A DNA stretch of 64,000 bases from Thermoproteota archaeon (GTDB taxonomy: Archaea > Thermoproteota > Korarchaeia > Korarchaeales > Korarchaeaceae), in the NCBI GenBank assembly GCA_027491555.1, contig JAOZGN010000024.1:1-64000 (forward strand). The letters are read 5' to 3'. Of this stretch, positions 15,346 to 23,530 are shown in pieces; position 1 is the stretch's first letter, and each line of letters starts with the position of its first letter. The position numbers were made by a program, and so were the translations under genes. The notes beneath the pieces were generated by a model. It was not told the DNA's origin and did no database searches. It worked only from the letters and a program-made list of their open reading frames with translations.

Positions 15346-16404
15346 CTACCTCCTAACGGTCGCCCTGATCTCGGTCGGGCCGGCCAGCTCATCGAGAACG
15401 ACCACGATCCTCGACTCGTCAACCCTCCTCACGCCCGACAGCTCAGGGGACTCTACCGCGCCGATCCTCCACCCAGGTCTGACCGACAGCTCGATCGCCA
15501 GGCCCCTCACCGGCCTCTCGGCTCTGAGGTCAACCCATAGCTCCCTGCCATCGTAGCCCGGAGTGGCGGAGACGCCCCAGCGGCCTACCCACCAGGAGAC
15601 GTAGGCCTTGAGGCCAACCCTGATGCCCGAGTCGTTCGAGCTTGTCGATAGGGCTACGAGCTTCCAGGCCCTGGTCTCAACGCTCAGCCCAGACTGGGGC
15701 AGTTCCAGTATCGGAAGGAGGCGTCCTCCAGGCATGGGGCGGAAGGGGAACGTCGTCCCTGCGCAGGGCCTGTCTCCAGTGGCTCTGAGGGACGTGACCA
15801 CCCCCCTCCCGCCCGACCGGACGAACTTCAGCCAGTGAGCCCCATCGGGGGCGGGGGTCAGCCTCCTCGGGACTGGGCTTACCGCCGTGAAATCTGCGCC
15901 CCTAGGGTGCGGCCAGATCCTCATGAAGGGCAGGTCCCAAGAGTGATAACAGGCCTCCAGCAGGCGCCTCAGCAGATCGGCCATGGAGTCCAGCGGGGGT
16001 ATCCTCCCCCTGCACGGCCCTCCCCTGCCAGAGTAGAACTCCAGCGCGGCCCCGACGGGGTCCACACCTAGGTAGATGACCTCGCCGACCGCCGAGATGA
16101 ACCCGTCCGCGTCCACCCTGGCGCCGTCGGGAGTGTGCATCGGGCCGGCTACCGGGAACCTCCTGCCGAAGACCCGGATGTAGCCGGAGGAGGCGGCCTT
16201 CGGAGACTCGACGCTCCGACCCCTCGCCCCCCTCGCGCCAAGAACTACTGAGGTGACTGTGGGGTCGGGTGGATCCATGCCGGGTGGGACTATTACGACT
16301 GGGTGCTTCTCGGGGTCTGGCCGGCCCGTAAGCTGTCTCGGGACTCCAATTACGTTCAGCAGCTGCTCCAGGGCGGCCGCGCTCGTGCGGTCCGCCTCCA
16401 GCAC
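15346..16404 (-). CDS. Unknown protein, beta-rich C-terminus
   Basis: 352 residues from GTG 16404, the first start after an in-frame stop. The N-terminal ~230 residues contain short conserved-looking segments (VVIVPPGMDPPD, GYIRVFGRRFPVAGPMHTPDG, YHSWDLPFMRIWPHPRGADF) that look enzymatic, with several His/Asp/Trp. The last ~110 are beta-strand rich. No known motif is matched. Cellular location is probably cytoplasmic, as no signal or membrane helix is seen. A TATA-like box at about 16450-16458 suggests its own promoter. Confidence 0.6.
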   Translation of the reverse strand: MLEADRTSAAALEQLLNVIGVPRQLTGRPDPEKHPVVIVPPGMDPPDPTVTSVVLGARGARGRSVESPKAASSGYIRVFGRRFPVAGPMHTPDGARVDADGFISAVGEVIYLGVDPVGAALEFYSGRGGPCRGRIPPLDSMADLLRRLLEACYHSWDLPFMRIWPHPRGADFTAVSPVPRRLTPAPDGAHWLKFVRSGGRGVVTSLRATGDRPCAGTTFPFRPMPGGRLLPILELPQSGLSVETRAWKLVALSTSSNDSGIRVGLKAYVSWWVGRWGVSATPGYDGRELWVDLRAERPVRGLAIELSVRPGWRIGAVESPELSGVRRVDESRIVVVLDELAGPTEIRATVRR

Positions 16405-16700
16405 GGCCAGCCTCAGGTGAGGACCCTAAGCGCGTGACGGCGGGAGTGGGCTTAATTGTGCGGCGCAGCGGAGTAACTACGCATGTAATACGGAAGGTAT
16501 AGGAAGAAATGAGTCCATAATTTGGCACGTTTGTCTGTCAGATGCGTTGGGGGAAGCAGCGACACCGTGGGACCACTTGGGTCCGCGAAATAGGCCCGTT
16601 TCGGCTGAAAGCTCAAACCTTCGGAGTGGAGTTATCTCGCTCGATGTAACGCAACCCCTACGAGGAAAAAGAAGGCGCTGAGGCTTTTTCAAGCTCACAG
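16405..16700. other. 296-base intergenic region with possible structured RNA
   Basis: No gene is supported; an open minus-strand frame at 16477-16761 overlaps the next gene and has no homology I recognise. The stretch is less GC-rich than the coding DNA. It contains small inverted repeats, including GGACC/GGTCC around a five-base loop near 16570-16590, a CTTCGG tetraloop-like element at about 16619, and GTTA/TAAC near 16630-16651. It may hold the promoter of the KaiC-like gene and an uncharacterised RNA. Confidence 0.35.
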
Positions 16701-17585
16701 ATGACTTTTTACTTGACGCACGTGCCGCCGAACCCTGAAGAAGCTCTGTCGGGGTGGTCACGATTGACGGCCAGCCCGACCGATAGGCTGATGACGGGGA
16801 TCGAACCCATCGACTACACCCTTGGCGGCCTGCCCCGCGGCTACAACGTCCTGATCCTAGGGAAGCCCGGAACGGGCAAGACCCTATTCAGCATCAAGAT
16901 GGCGTATCACATGGCTTCTTCAGGTGAGAGGGTAGTCTTCGTCACTATCCCCACCCCAAAGAGCATGTTCGAGGCCCAAGTGGCCTCTATGGGCATCGAC
17001 CTAGCCGAGCTGGAGAGGAGGGGGGTCCTCAAGCTCATCTCGCTGGCCGACCCGAGCAACCGGGTTGAGGGGGAGAGCCTCTTTGTCTCGATGCTAGGCA
17101 CGATAGAGGAGCACGATCCTTCCGTCGTGATAGTGGACGACCCCTCCATCTTGGTCACGAGAGTGAGCGTGCCCTTCCTAGTGGGGACGATCTCAGGCGA
17201 GCTGGGCAGGGAGACAAAGGAGCTAGGGAGGCTTCTGGTGGCTGCCATGGACGAAGATATCCTCAGGATATACAGAGAGCACCACGCGTTCCTGCTTAGC
17301 AGGGCAGACATCGTTTTGAGGCTGGAGAATGAGAAGCAGGGCGGGAGGATAGTTAGGAGGATGGTCGTCGTGAAGTCCAGAGGTATGGCCCCAACCGCCC
17401 ACTGCGTCGACTTCGAGGTGGACCAGGCGGGGAGAATCCGCCTGGCTCACCCCAGCCGGCCCGGGTGCTCTGAGGGGGTGAGGAGGGGGCTCGAGTGGGA
17501 GAGGAGATCCCCCAGGGCGTCCCAGGGGAAGGTCAGAGGGGTCGGCGCTGAGGACCTGGCGCCCGGGGCCGACCAGATGGCGTGA
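16701..17585 (+). CDS. KaiC/RecA-like ATPase
   Basis: 294 residues. One RecA-type domain is seen: TGIEPIDYTLGGLPRGYNVLILGKPGTGKT with the Walker A loop (about residues 53-60), GERVVFVTIPTPK, then SVVIVDDPS as Walker B, and a basic VVVKSRGMAPTAHCVDFEV segment near the C-terminus, as in single-domain archaeal KaiC homologs. The last ~45 residues are charged and probably disordered. Such proteins serve in signalling or regulation rather than recombination. The ATG at 16701 follows a T-rich segment. Met near 16791 is a possible later start. A 45-base gap leads to the M55 peptidase gene. Confidence 0.8.
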   Translation: MTFYLTHVPPNPEEALSGWSRLTASPTDRLMTGIEPIDYTLGGLPRGYNVLILGKPGTGKTLFSIKMAYHMASSGERVVFVTIPTPKSMFEAQVASMGIDLAELERRGVLKLISLADPSNRVEGESLFVSMLGTIEEHDPSVVIVDDPSILVTRVSVPFLVGTISGELGRETKELGRLLVAAMDEDILRIYREHHAFLLSRADIVLRLENEKQGGRIVRRMVVVKSRGMAPTAHCVDFEVDQAGRIRLAHPSRPGCSEGVRRGLEWERRSPRASQGKVRGVGAEDLAPGADQMA

Positions 17586-17630
17586 TGGGAATCGTTAAGG
17601 TGGTCCTAACGCACGGCCTCGGGGTCGGCG

Positions 17631-18458
17631 TTGAGGGTCTACGTGTCGGCGGACCTCGAGGGAGTGTGGGGAGTCGTCCACGGAGAGCACACCTTTAGGG
17701 ATGGGAGGGAGCACGACAGGGCCAGGAGGTGGATGACTGAAGAGGTGAACGCGGCCGTCGAGGGTGCGATCAGGGCTGGGGCGGAGGAGGTCGTGGTGAA
17801 CGACTCGCACGGGACCATGAGGAACGTTATCCCGGAGGAGCTTCACCCCGAGGCCTCGCTCATCACCGGGTCGCCCAAGCCCATGGGCATGCTGGAGGGG
17901 CTGACCGCCGAGTTCGACTGCGCATTCTTCCTGGGCTACCACGCCATGGCCGGGGAGAGGGGCGTGCTGAGCCACACCTACAGTGGGAGGACCATCAGGC
18001 GCGTGGCGGTGGGCGGGAGAGAAGTGGGCGAGCTCGGGCTCAACGCGATGGTCGCCCACCACCTGGGCGTGCCGGTGGTCCTGGTGACGGGGGACGACGC
18101 GCTCGCGGGGGAGGCGAGAGAGGCCGCGCCGGAGGCGGTAGCAGTGGCGACGAAGAGAGCGCTCGGCAGGTACGCCGCGATGTGCCCGCCTCGAAGGAGG
18201 GTGCTGGAGGAGATAGAGGAGGCCGCGTTCCAGGCAGTGAGGAGGGTCGCGGAGGGACGCGTCAGGGTCAGGCCTCCGGCTGGGCCGCTGGATGTCGAGG
18301 TCGAGTTCACGGATCCCGGGGTGGCCGACGTCGCCCACCTGGTCCCGGGGTCGGTGAGGGTGAGTCCGACAACCCTGAGGTTTCGGGCGGAGGACGCGCT
18401 CGAGGCCTACAGGGTCGTCAGGGCGTTCATGTACCTCGCCATCGCCGTGGCAAGGTAG
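17631..18458 (+). CDS. M55 D-aminopeptidase (DppA-like)
   Basis: 275 residues from TTG 17631, the normal family length. The zinc-binding residues of DppA are recognisable: SADLEGVWGV at the N-terminus, then NDSHGTMRNV, FLGYHAMAG, and LNAMVAHHLGVPVVLVTGDD. DppA-type enzymes are self-compartmentalising decamers that cleave D-amino acid or other small peptides. Their role in archaea is probably peptide turnover. It shares its strand and short spacing with the KaiC-like gene and the following phosphorylase, although a TATA box precedes the latter. Confidence 0.88.
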   Translation: MRVYVSADLEGVWGVVHGEHTFRDGREHDRARRWMTEEVNAAVEGAIRAGAEEVVVNDSHGTMRNVIPEELHPEASLITGSPKPMGMLEGLTAEFDCAFFLGYHAMAGERGVLSHTYSGRTIRRVAVGGREVGELGLNAMVAHHLGVPVVLVTGDDALAGEAREAAPEAVAVATKRALGRYAAMCPPRRRVLEEIEEAAFQAVRRVAEGRVRVRPPAGPLDVEVEFTDPGVADVAHLVPGSVRVSPTTLRFRAEDALEAYRVVRAFMYLAIAVAR

Positions 18459-18497
18459 GCAGAAGGAGATCCTCATGGGGGGTGGGGGCCCTCCCGC

Positions 18498-18506
18498 CGT
18501 TATAAC
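18498..18506 (+). promoter_or_regulatory. TATA box of phosphorylase paralog 2
   Basis: GTTATAACT lies about 37 bases before the GTG at 18539 in otherwise GC-rich DNA. It is also a perfect 8-base palindrome (GTTATAAC). Confidence 0.5.
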
Positions 18507-18538
18507 TTGCCGAAGACGCCCCACCCCCGGTGGTCTGA

Positions 18539-19315
18539 GTGGCCGTCAACAAGAGAGAGGTCTCCAAGGGGAGGCTGCAGTATCACCTCAAGGTGAGGCC
18601 GGGCGACGTGGCCCGGTACGTCCTCCTCCCTGGCGACCCTGGTAGAGTCAGGAGGATAGCCGAACACATGGACGAGGCTGAGGAGGTGGCGCACAACAGG
18701 GAGTTCCTGACCATCACCGGGACCTACAAGGGGGTCAGGGTCTCCGTCACCTCCACGGGCATAGGGTGCCCCTCTGCGTCGATAGCGGTTGAGGAGCTGG
18801 CCAACGTGGGGGCCGAGGTTTTCATCAGGGTCGGCACCTCGGCGGCGCTCCAGCCTCACGTGAGGATAGCCGACCTGGTCATACCCAACGGGGCTGTGAG
18901 GAACGAGGGGACGTCGTACTTCTATGTGCCAGAGGGGTTCCCGGCCGTGCCCAGCCTTAGAGTGCTCCTGGCCCTGAAGAGGGCGGCGGAGTCGCTGGGC
19001 TACAGGCACCACGTGGGCGTGATCAGCTCCGACGATGCCTTCTACGCCGAGACGCCCGAGTACCTGGAAGGGCTCAGGGAGCTAGGGGTGATCAGCCTGG
19101 ACATGGAGAGCTCCGCCATATTCATCGTGAGTCACCTGCGCGGGTTGGAGGCGGGCACAGTCAACGGCGTCGTTGCGAATCTCAGCACGGGCGAGGGCGG
19201 TCTGGTCGATCAGGACGACCCCAGGCGGGCCGAGGCCATAGACAGGGCAATCAAGACCGCACTGGAGGCCGTCGTCATCCTTGAGGGGGAGAGGGAGGGG
19301 AAGAGGGGAGGGTAG
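18539..19315 (+). CDS. Uridine/purine nucleoside phosphorylase, paralog 2
   Basis: 258 residues. This paralog is the more canonical one: QYHLKVRPGDVARYVLLPGDPGRV at the N-terminus carries the phosphate-binding GDPGR. VTSTGIGCPSASIAVEEL and FIRVGTSAALQPHVRIADLVIP follow, then SSDDAFYAETPEYL and the ribose-contact motif SLDMESSAIFIVS. It converts nucleoside plus phosphate to base plus ribose-1-phosphate and resembles archaeal uridine phosphorylases. Together with paralog 1 and the MTA/SAH deaminase it suggests active nucleoside salvage. The small membrane-protein gene overlaps its 3' end. Confidence 0.9.
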   Translation: MAVNKREVSKGRLQYHLKVRPGDVARYVLLPGDPGRVRRIAEHMDEAEEVAHNREFLTITGTYKGVRVSVTSTGIGCPSASIAVEELANVGAEVFIRVGTSAALQPHVRIADLVIPNGAVRNEGTSYFYVPEGFPAVPSLRVLLALKRAAESLGYRHHVGVISSDDAFYAETPEYLEGLRELGVISLDMESSAIFIVSHLRGLEAGTVNGVVANLSTGEGGLVDQDDPRRAEAIDRAIKTALEAVVILEGEREGKRGG

Positions 19316-19568
19316 GGTCCTGGGGGCCCTGGAGAGGCTGAGGGAGAGCTACAGGCGGTACGGGCTGGCGCTCACCCTGGCAACGCTGGCCTGCGTCCTC
19401 GGATCTATCGGGGCCGCTGTCAGCGCTCTCCGGGGGTCGAGGGCCTCGGCGATCATCTACGCGACCCTGACCGCCGCCGCCCTGGCGGCCGTCGTCAGGG
19501 CCTGGAGAAGGAGGAAGGGGGCCGGAGCCCCGCTGAAGTACCTAGAGGAGGTCTGGGAGGAGGGGTGA
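19281..19568 (+). CDS. Small two-helix membrane protein
   Basis: 95 residues in the TTG 19281 frame. The first 12 residues are an Arg/Gly run overlapping the end of the phosphorylase gene, so the real start may be a CTG near 19320 within RVLGALERL. Two hydrophobic helices (LALTLATLACVLGSIGAAVSAL, IIYATLTAAALAAVVRA) are followed by a basic RRRKG and an acidic tail. No family is recognised. Tight linkage to the phosphorylase gene suggests cotranscription. Confidence 0.55.
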   Translation: MRGRGRGRGEGRVLGALERLRESYRRYGLALTLATLACVLGSIGAAVSALRGSRASAIIYATLTAAALAAVVRAWRRRKGAGAPLKYLEEVWEEG

Positions 19569-19802
19569 TCCTCGACGGTCAAGCGGGCCGCCTGGGTGGA
19601 TCGCAGAGTTACTGGCGCTCTCCTTCAGGTTCTACTGCTTCGTACTCTCGGAGATCGCCATCAGAGGAGATTACTTAGAAGGCAGGAACGACGTAGTCCC
19701 CTTCTTGGTGATCAAGTGGCCAAGATATCTGGGAGGAGCTGGAGAGGTGGTCAGGTCCGCCTTAGAGGCAGAAGTGGAGTCCCCCACATCTGAAGGTCTT
19801 TC

Positions 19803-19835
19803 TTTTATATCATGTGAAGGATATTCTTTCATATG
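19803..19835 (+). promoter_or_regulatory. TATA box with overlapping palindromic operator of the HTH/SPASM operon
   Basis: TTTTATAT at 19803-19810 is centred about 26 bases before the ATG at 19833, predicting a leaderless transcript. Directly after it, CATGTGAAGG (19811-19820) and CTTTCATATG (19826-19835) form an inverted repeat with eight of ten matches and a five-base centre. The repeat covers the expected transcription start, which fits autorepression by the HTH protein. Confidence 0.6.
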
Positions 19836-20165
19836 ATGGAAGGGATAATCGACACGGTAGCCCGCACCCTCGGACTGAGGCCCAGGGCCGCGGAGATCCT
19901 CCACCTCCTGGCGAAGGAGGGCGAGCTCACCATATCCGAAGTGGCCAGGGCGCTCAGCATCTCGCGGAGGGCCGCCCACGACTGGCTCCACCACCTCCTC
20001 TCCAGGAGGCTGATCAGGCGGCGACCGGTGGAGAGGGGTGGCAGGCTGTCCTACGCCTACTTCCTCCCGCCCCCCTCGGAACTGATCCAGGCGGCCGCGG
20101 ATCACCTGAGGGAAGGGATACGGGAGCTGGAGCGCCTGCTCGAGGGAGGTGAGCGGCTTGAGTGA
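19833..20165 (+). CDS. Winged-helix regulator (ArsR/TrmB-like)
   Basis: 110 residues. The winged helix spans about residues 10-80: AAEILHLLAKEGELTISEVARALSISRRAAHDWLHHLLSRRLI, then a wing RRRPVERGGRLSYAYFL. A C-terminal helix (about 83-110) probably dimerises. There is no ligand or metal motif. It starts two genes that overlap by eight bases, the second encoding a SPASM radical SAM enzyme, so it most likely controls that enzyme and itself through the palindrome over its own promoter. Confidence 0.82.
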   Translation: MMEGIIDTVARTLGLRPRAAEILHLLAKEGELTISEVARALSISRRAAHDWLHHLLSRRLIRRRPVERGGRLSYAYFLPPPSELIQAAADHLREGIRELERLLEGGERLE

Positions 20166-21606
20166 CCTGGCAGGGTCCGTCGGGGCCTTCAAGAGGGTCA
20201 TCGAGAGCCCGGCCTCGAGGATGCTGCTTCGGAGGCTCCTGAGGGAATGCCCGGGGACGGGAAAGACCAGGCTTGAGGTGGCCCTGGAGGTCATCGCGGA
20301 CGTTAAAGACCCGAGGCGCCCTCCCACATCCTGCCGGACGGCGGCAAGGCTGACCGATCTCGTGCTCAGGATGGGCGCCAAAGCGTTCGGGGCCGACTTC
20401 TCAGAGCTGAAGAGCAGGATGGGCGAAGAGCACTGGAGGAGGGCGCTGGTCAGCGTCATAAAGGGGCTGGAGGCCTTCGGCGTGCGTAGGCCCTTCGTGC
20501 CGGGGGCCCCCTTCTTGGTGGTCTGGGATGTCACGTACGCCTGCAACCTCCGGTGCAGGCACTGCTATGCCAACGCGGGCGGGCCTCTGGAGGACGAGCT
20601 GACCACGCAGGAGGCGAAGGGGGTCATCGACATCCTGCACAGGGCCGGGGTCGTGGCGATAGCCTGGTCCGGGGGAGAACCCCTGGTGAGGCCTGACATA
20701 TACGAGCTGAGCAGGTACGCCCACCAGAAGGGGTTCTACGTGGCCATGGCGACGAACGGCACACTCATAGACGAGGAGACGGCTGACAGGCTCTGGGACT
20801 CAGGTGTGAGGTTCCTCCAGATAAGCCTCGATGGGGCCTCGCCGGAGACCCACGACGGGTTCAGGGGCGTCCCCGGCGCCTGGGAGAAGACCGTGAGGGG
20901 GATAAAGGTCGCGGTCAAGAGGGGCTTCTTCGTCAACGTGGCGACCACGGCGACGAAGCTGAACTACCGGGAGATTCCCCGGATCGTGGATCTCGTGCGG
21001 GAGCTCGGGGCCCAGTGGTTCATGGTGTACAACTTTGTGCCTACCGGCAGGGGCGTGTTCATCGACCAGTTCGACCTCTCACCAGAGGAGAGGGAGGAGC
21101 TGCTCAGGTGGCTCTGGGATAAGCTGAGGGAAGGAGGAAGCCCGAAGGTGCTAACCACGGCCCCCCAGTTCGCCAGGGTGTCCCTGCAGGCGGAGGCGAG
21201 AGAGGGCAGGTCCGACAGGCTGGTGCTGCCGACCCACTTCTACGACGCCGAGCTGGGCGGGAGGCTCAGGAGCCTGGCCGACTTCATAGGCGGTTGCGGG
21301 GCCGGCAGGTTCTACATCGGGCTCTCGCCCAACGGGGACGTGAGGCCGTGCGTGTTCTTCCCAAAGACCCTAGCCAACGTGCTCGAGCTGGAGAACGACT
21401 TCGAGGAGTGGTGGCGCACCGACGAGTTCCTGTGGAGGCTCAGGGACAAGGACTCCCTGAAGGAGCCCTGCGGGACCTGCCCGTTCAGGTACGTCTGCGG
21501 GGGGTGCAGGGCGAGGGCCTACGGCTACCTAGGAGACCCACAGGCGCCCGACCCCGGTTGCCTGCTGGTCGCGAGGGCAAGGGCGGAGAAGGTCCGCGTC
21601 GCGTGA
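20158..21606 (+). CDS. Radical SAM/SPASM-domain enzyme
   Basis: 482 residues from TTG 20158, chosen because GGAGGTGAG sits at ideal distance (GTG 20149 is the alternative). After about 120 helical residues comes the radical SAM cluster motif CNLRCRHC and IAWSGGEPLVRPDIYEL. TNGTLIDEETADRLWDSGV and LQISLDGASPETHDGFRG follow. The C-terminal SPASM region has CGAGRFYIGLSPNGDVRPC and CGTCPFRYVCGGCRARA plus a later Cys, enough to bind auxiliary 4Fe-4S clusters. The type resembles AhbD (haem synthesis) and peptide- or cofactor-maturing enzymes. No precursor peptide gene is visible nearby, so the substrate is open. Confidence 0.84.
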   Translation: MSDLAGSVGAFKRVIESPASRMLLRRLLRECPGTGKTRLEVALEVIADVKDPRRPPTSCRTAARLTDLVLRMGAKAFGADFSELKSRMGEEHWRRALVSVIKGLEAFGVRRPFVPGAPFLVVWDVTYACNLRCRHCYANAGGPLEDELTTQEAKGVIDILHRAGVVAIAWSGGEPLVRPDIYELSRYAHQKGFYVAMATNGTLIDEETADRLWDSGVRFLQISLDGASPETHDGFRGVPGAWEKTVRGIKVAVKRGFFVNVATTATKLNYREIPRIVDLVRELGAQWFMVYNFVPTGRGVFIDQFDLSPEEREELLRWLWDKLREGGSPKVLTTAPQFARVSLQAEAREGRSDRLVLPTHFYDAELGGRLRSLADFIGGCGAGRFYIGLSPNGDVRPCVFFPKTLANVLELENDFEEWWRTDEFLWRLRDKDSLKEPCGTCPFRYVCGGCRARAYGYLGDPQAPDPGCLLVARARAEKVRVA

Positions 21607-21624
21607 GCGACCGCCGACGCACGC

Positions 21625-22365
21625 TCAGCTCGACCAGCCCGCCTGGAGTGGGGCGGGAGCGCTCGCCTCGCCCCGCCCCCTGGACCCTCCTCCAGCCTTG
21701 ACTATCTCACCGTCCCTGATCCTCACTATCCTCTCCATCCTCCTGGCCACGTCTACGTCGTGGGTCACGACCAAGAGGGTCGTGCCGAGCCTATCCTTCA
21801 CGTCCAGCAGGAGGCCCAGCACCTGCTCCCGCATCTTGCTGTCCAGGGCCCCGGTGGGCTCGTCGGCGATTATCAGCTTCGGGGACTTGGCCAGCGCCAT
21901 GGCGATGGCCACCCTCTGCTGCTGACCCCCGCTCAGCTCGTGCGGCCTGTGGTTCGCGTGTCCCTCGAGGCCAACGAGTCTCAGGATTCTAAGGGCCTCC
22001 TCCCTGTCAGTCCTGCCGAACCTCGCCTTCTGGGCCAACATGACGTTCTCCAGGGCCGTGAGCTCCGATATGAGGTTGTAGCTCTGGAAGATGAAGCTCA
22101 CCCTCGACCTCCTGAACCTCGCCAGCTCGTCCTCGCTCAAGTAGACGAGGTCCACCCCGTCGACGTAGACGTGGCCGTAGGAGGGTCTGTCTAGGCCGGC
22201 AATGATGTTGAGGAGGGTCGTCTTGCCCGAGCCGCTCTTCCCCAGGATGGCGACGGACTCCCCCCTCTCGACCTCCAGGCTCACGCCCCTCAGCACGACC
22301 AGGTACCTGCTGCCGATCCTATAGGCCTTGTAGACATCGACCAGCCTCACCATCGGCTCACTCAT
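21625..22365 (-). CDS. ABC transporter ATP-binding protein (MacB/LolD type)
   Basis: 246 residues. It carries LGKSGSGKTTLLNIIAGLDRP (Walker A), the Q-loop FIFQSYNLISELTALENV, the signature LSGGQQQRVAIAMALAKSP, and Walker B LIIADEPTGALDS followed by the switch His in VVTHDVDVARRM. This is the LolD/MacB/FtsE class, which powers mechanotransmission-type permeases rather than classic import. The last 20 residues are Gly/Ala-rich. The gene overlaps the permease gene by eight bases in a four-gene operon. Confidence 0.9.
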   Translation of the reverse strand: MSEPMVRLVDVYKAYRIGSRYLVVLRGVSLEVERGESVAILGKSGSGKTTLLNIIAGLDRPSYGHVYVDGVDLVYLSEDELARFRRSRVSFIFQSYNLISELTALENVMLAQKARFGRTDREEALRILRLVGLEGHANHRPHELSGGQQQRVAIAMALAKSPKLIIADEPTGALDSKMREQVLGLLLDVKDRLGTTLLVVTHDVDVARRMERIVRIRDGEIVKAGGGSRGRGEASAPAPLQAGWSS

Positions 22366-23530
22366 GGGACAGCGCCTCCACGACCCTCATGCTCGCCGCC
22401 CTCCTCGCAGGTGGGATGGAGGCAATCAGGCTGACCGCGAGCGATATAGCGAGTCCAGCCACCACGGACTGCGGGCCAAACTCAAGGGGGAGCGCGTAGC
22501 CCCTGACCGACAGGGCCGAGGACACGAACTTGGCCGCCAGCACGCCCGCGGCAACGCCGATCGGCCCCCCGACCGCCGAGTACGCCAGCCCCTCGACGAT
22601 GAATATACGGAGGATCTCGCCCCTCGTGTAGCCGAGGGCCTTCAGGATGCCGATCTCTCTGACCTTCTCGTTCACGCTCATCATGACCGAGTTCGTTATG
22701 ATCAGGCCCGCAATCAGCATGGATATGCTCCCTATGCCCAGCAGGACCGCGTCCAGTATCCCGAGTATCGAGCCGACGTTCTGCATCACCTGGTCGGTCT
22801 CCACTATCATGAGGTCGGGGTATCTCTCGACCAGGACCTCCCTGACGGCCTCGGCCGCCTCGGGGTCGTCGACCCTCACGAAGACCAGATTCACAACGCC
22901 CTCCTGACCATAGAACTCCTGGACGGTCTCAAGCGGCAGGTAGATCGCCTGGTCCTGGAGGAACGTCCCGGTGGAGGACAGGATCCCCACGACCCTCACT
23001 GAGAGCCCCTCCTTGTCGTAGGGCCTCTTCAGGATCTCTATTCTGTCCCCGGGCTTGGCCGACAGCATCTTGGCTGCCGTGGCCCCCAACACGGCCTCTC
23101 TGTCGCCCGTCCAGTAGGACCCCTCGATGAGGCCCGGCAGCCCCTTCTCCAGCCCGCTGAGCGGCGTGCCTATCACGAGCAGGGCGGAGTCCCCCGTCTG
23201 CCTGGTGAACCCGACCTGGGTCAGCACGGGCGTCACGAGGCCGACGCCGTAGATCTCGTTGATGCCCTCGATCTCCCCCTCTGGGATGACCCCCATTGGG
23301 GATACGGATCCCAAGCCGAGTCCACCGGAGGGCGTCCCCCCGGAGGGCATGAGGATGAAGCCCATGTTCACCAGGCCCTCTAGGTTCTCCCTCACGGCCG
23401 CCCTCATCCCGTACCCTATGGCCAGGAGAGAGACCAGGGAGGCCACTCCAATCACTATCCCCAGCGCCGTGAGCACGGTCCGCAGGTTCCGGGGGTTGAG
23501 GTCCGCCAGGACTATCCTGTAGAGTGTCAC
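22358..23530 (-). CDS. MacB/FtsX-type ABC permease
   Basis: 390 residues with the MacB-like topology: one N-terminal helix (LTALGIVIGVASLVSLLAIGYGM), a large extracytoplasmic domain (about 45-260), and three C-terminal helices. The FtsX-like segment INEKVREIGILKALGYTRGEI is seen as VNEKVREIGILKALGYTRGEIL. The periplasmic-like domain includes GATAAKMLSAKPGDRIEI, typical of MacB_PCD. Transporters of this class move or release lipids and surface molecules. It lies between the ATPase gene and a CARDB-type protein gene with four- to eight-base overlaps. Confidence 0.88.
   Translation of the reverse strand: MTLYRIVLADLNPRNLRTVLTALGIVIGVASLVSLLAIGYGMRAAVRENLEGLVNMGFILMPSGGTPSGGLGLGSVSPMGVIPEGEIEGINEIYGVGLVTPVLTQVGFTRQTGDSALLVIGTPLSGLEKGLPGLIEGSYWTGDREAVLGATAAKMLSAKPGDRIEILKRPYDKEGLSVRVVGILSSTGTFLQDQAIYLPLETVQEFYGQEGVVNLVFVRVDDPEAAEAVREVLVERYPDLMIVETDQVMQNVGSILGILDAVLLGIGSISMLIAGLIITNSVMMSVNEKVREIGILKALGYTRGEILRIFIVEGLAYSAVGGPIGVAAGVLAAKFVSSALSVRGYALPLEFGPQSVVAGLAISLAVSLIASIPPARRAASMRVVEALSHE

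Noticed and set aside
14985..15422. N-terminal extension of the Tsr3 frame
   Set aside because: It is antisense-like low-homology sequence over the RAM-domain gene. GTG 14984 with the GTGA overlap gives the right family start.
19671..20546. Minus-strand 291-codon frame
   Set aside because: It is opposite the HTH and radical SAM genes, both of which have clear homology.
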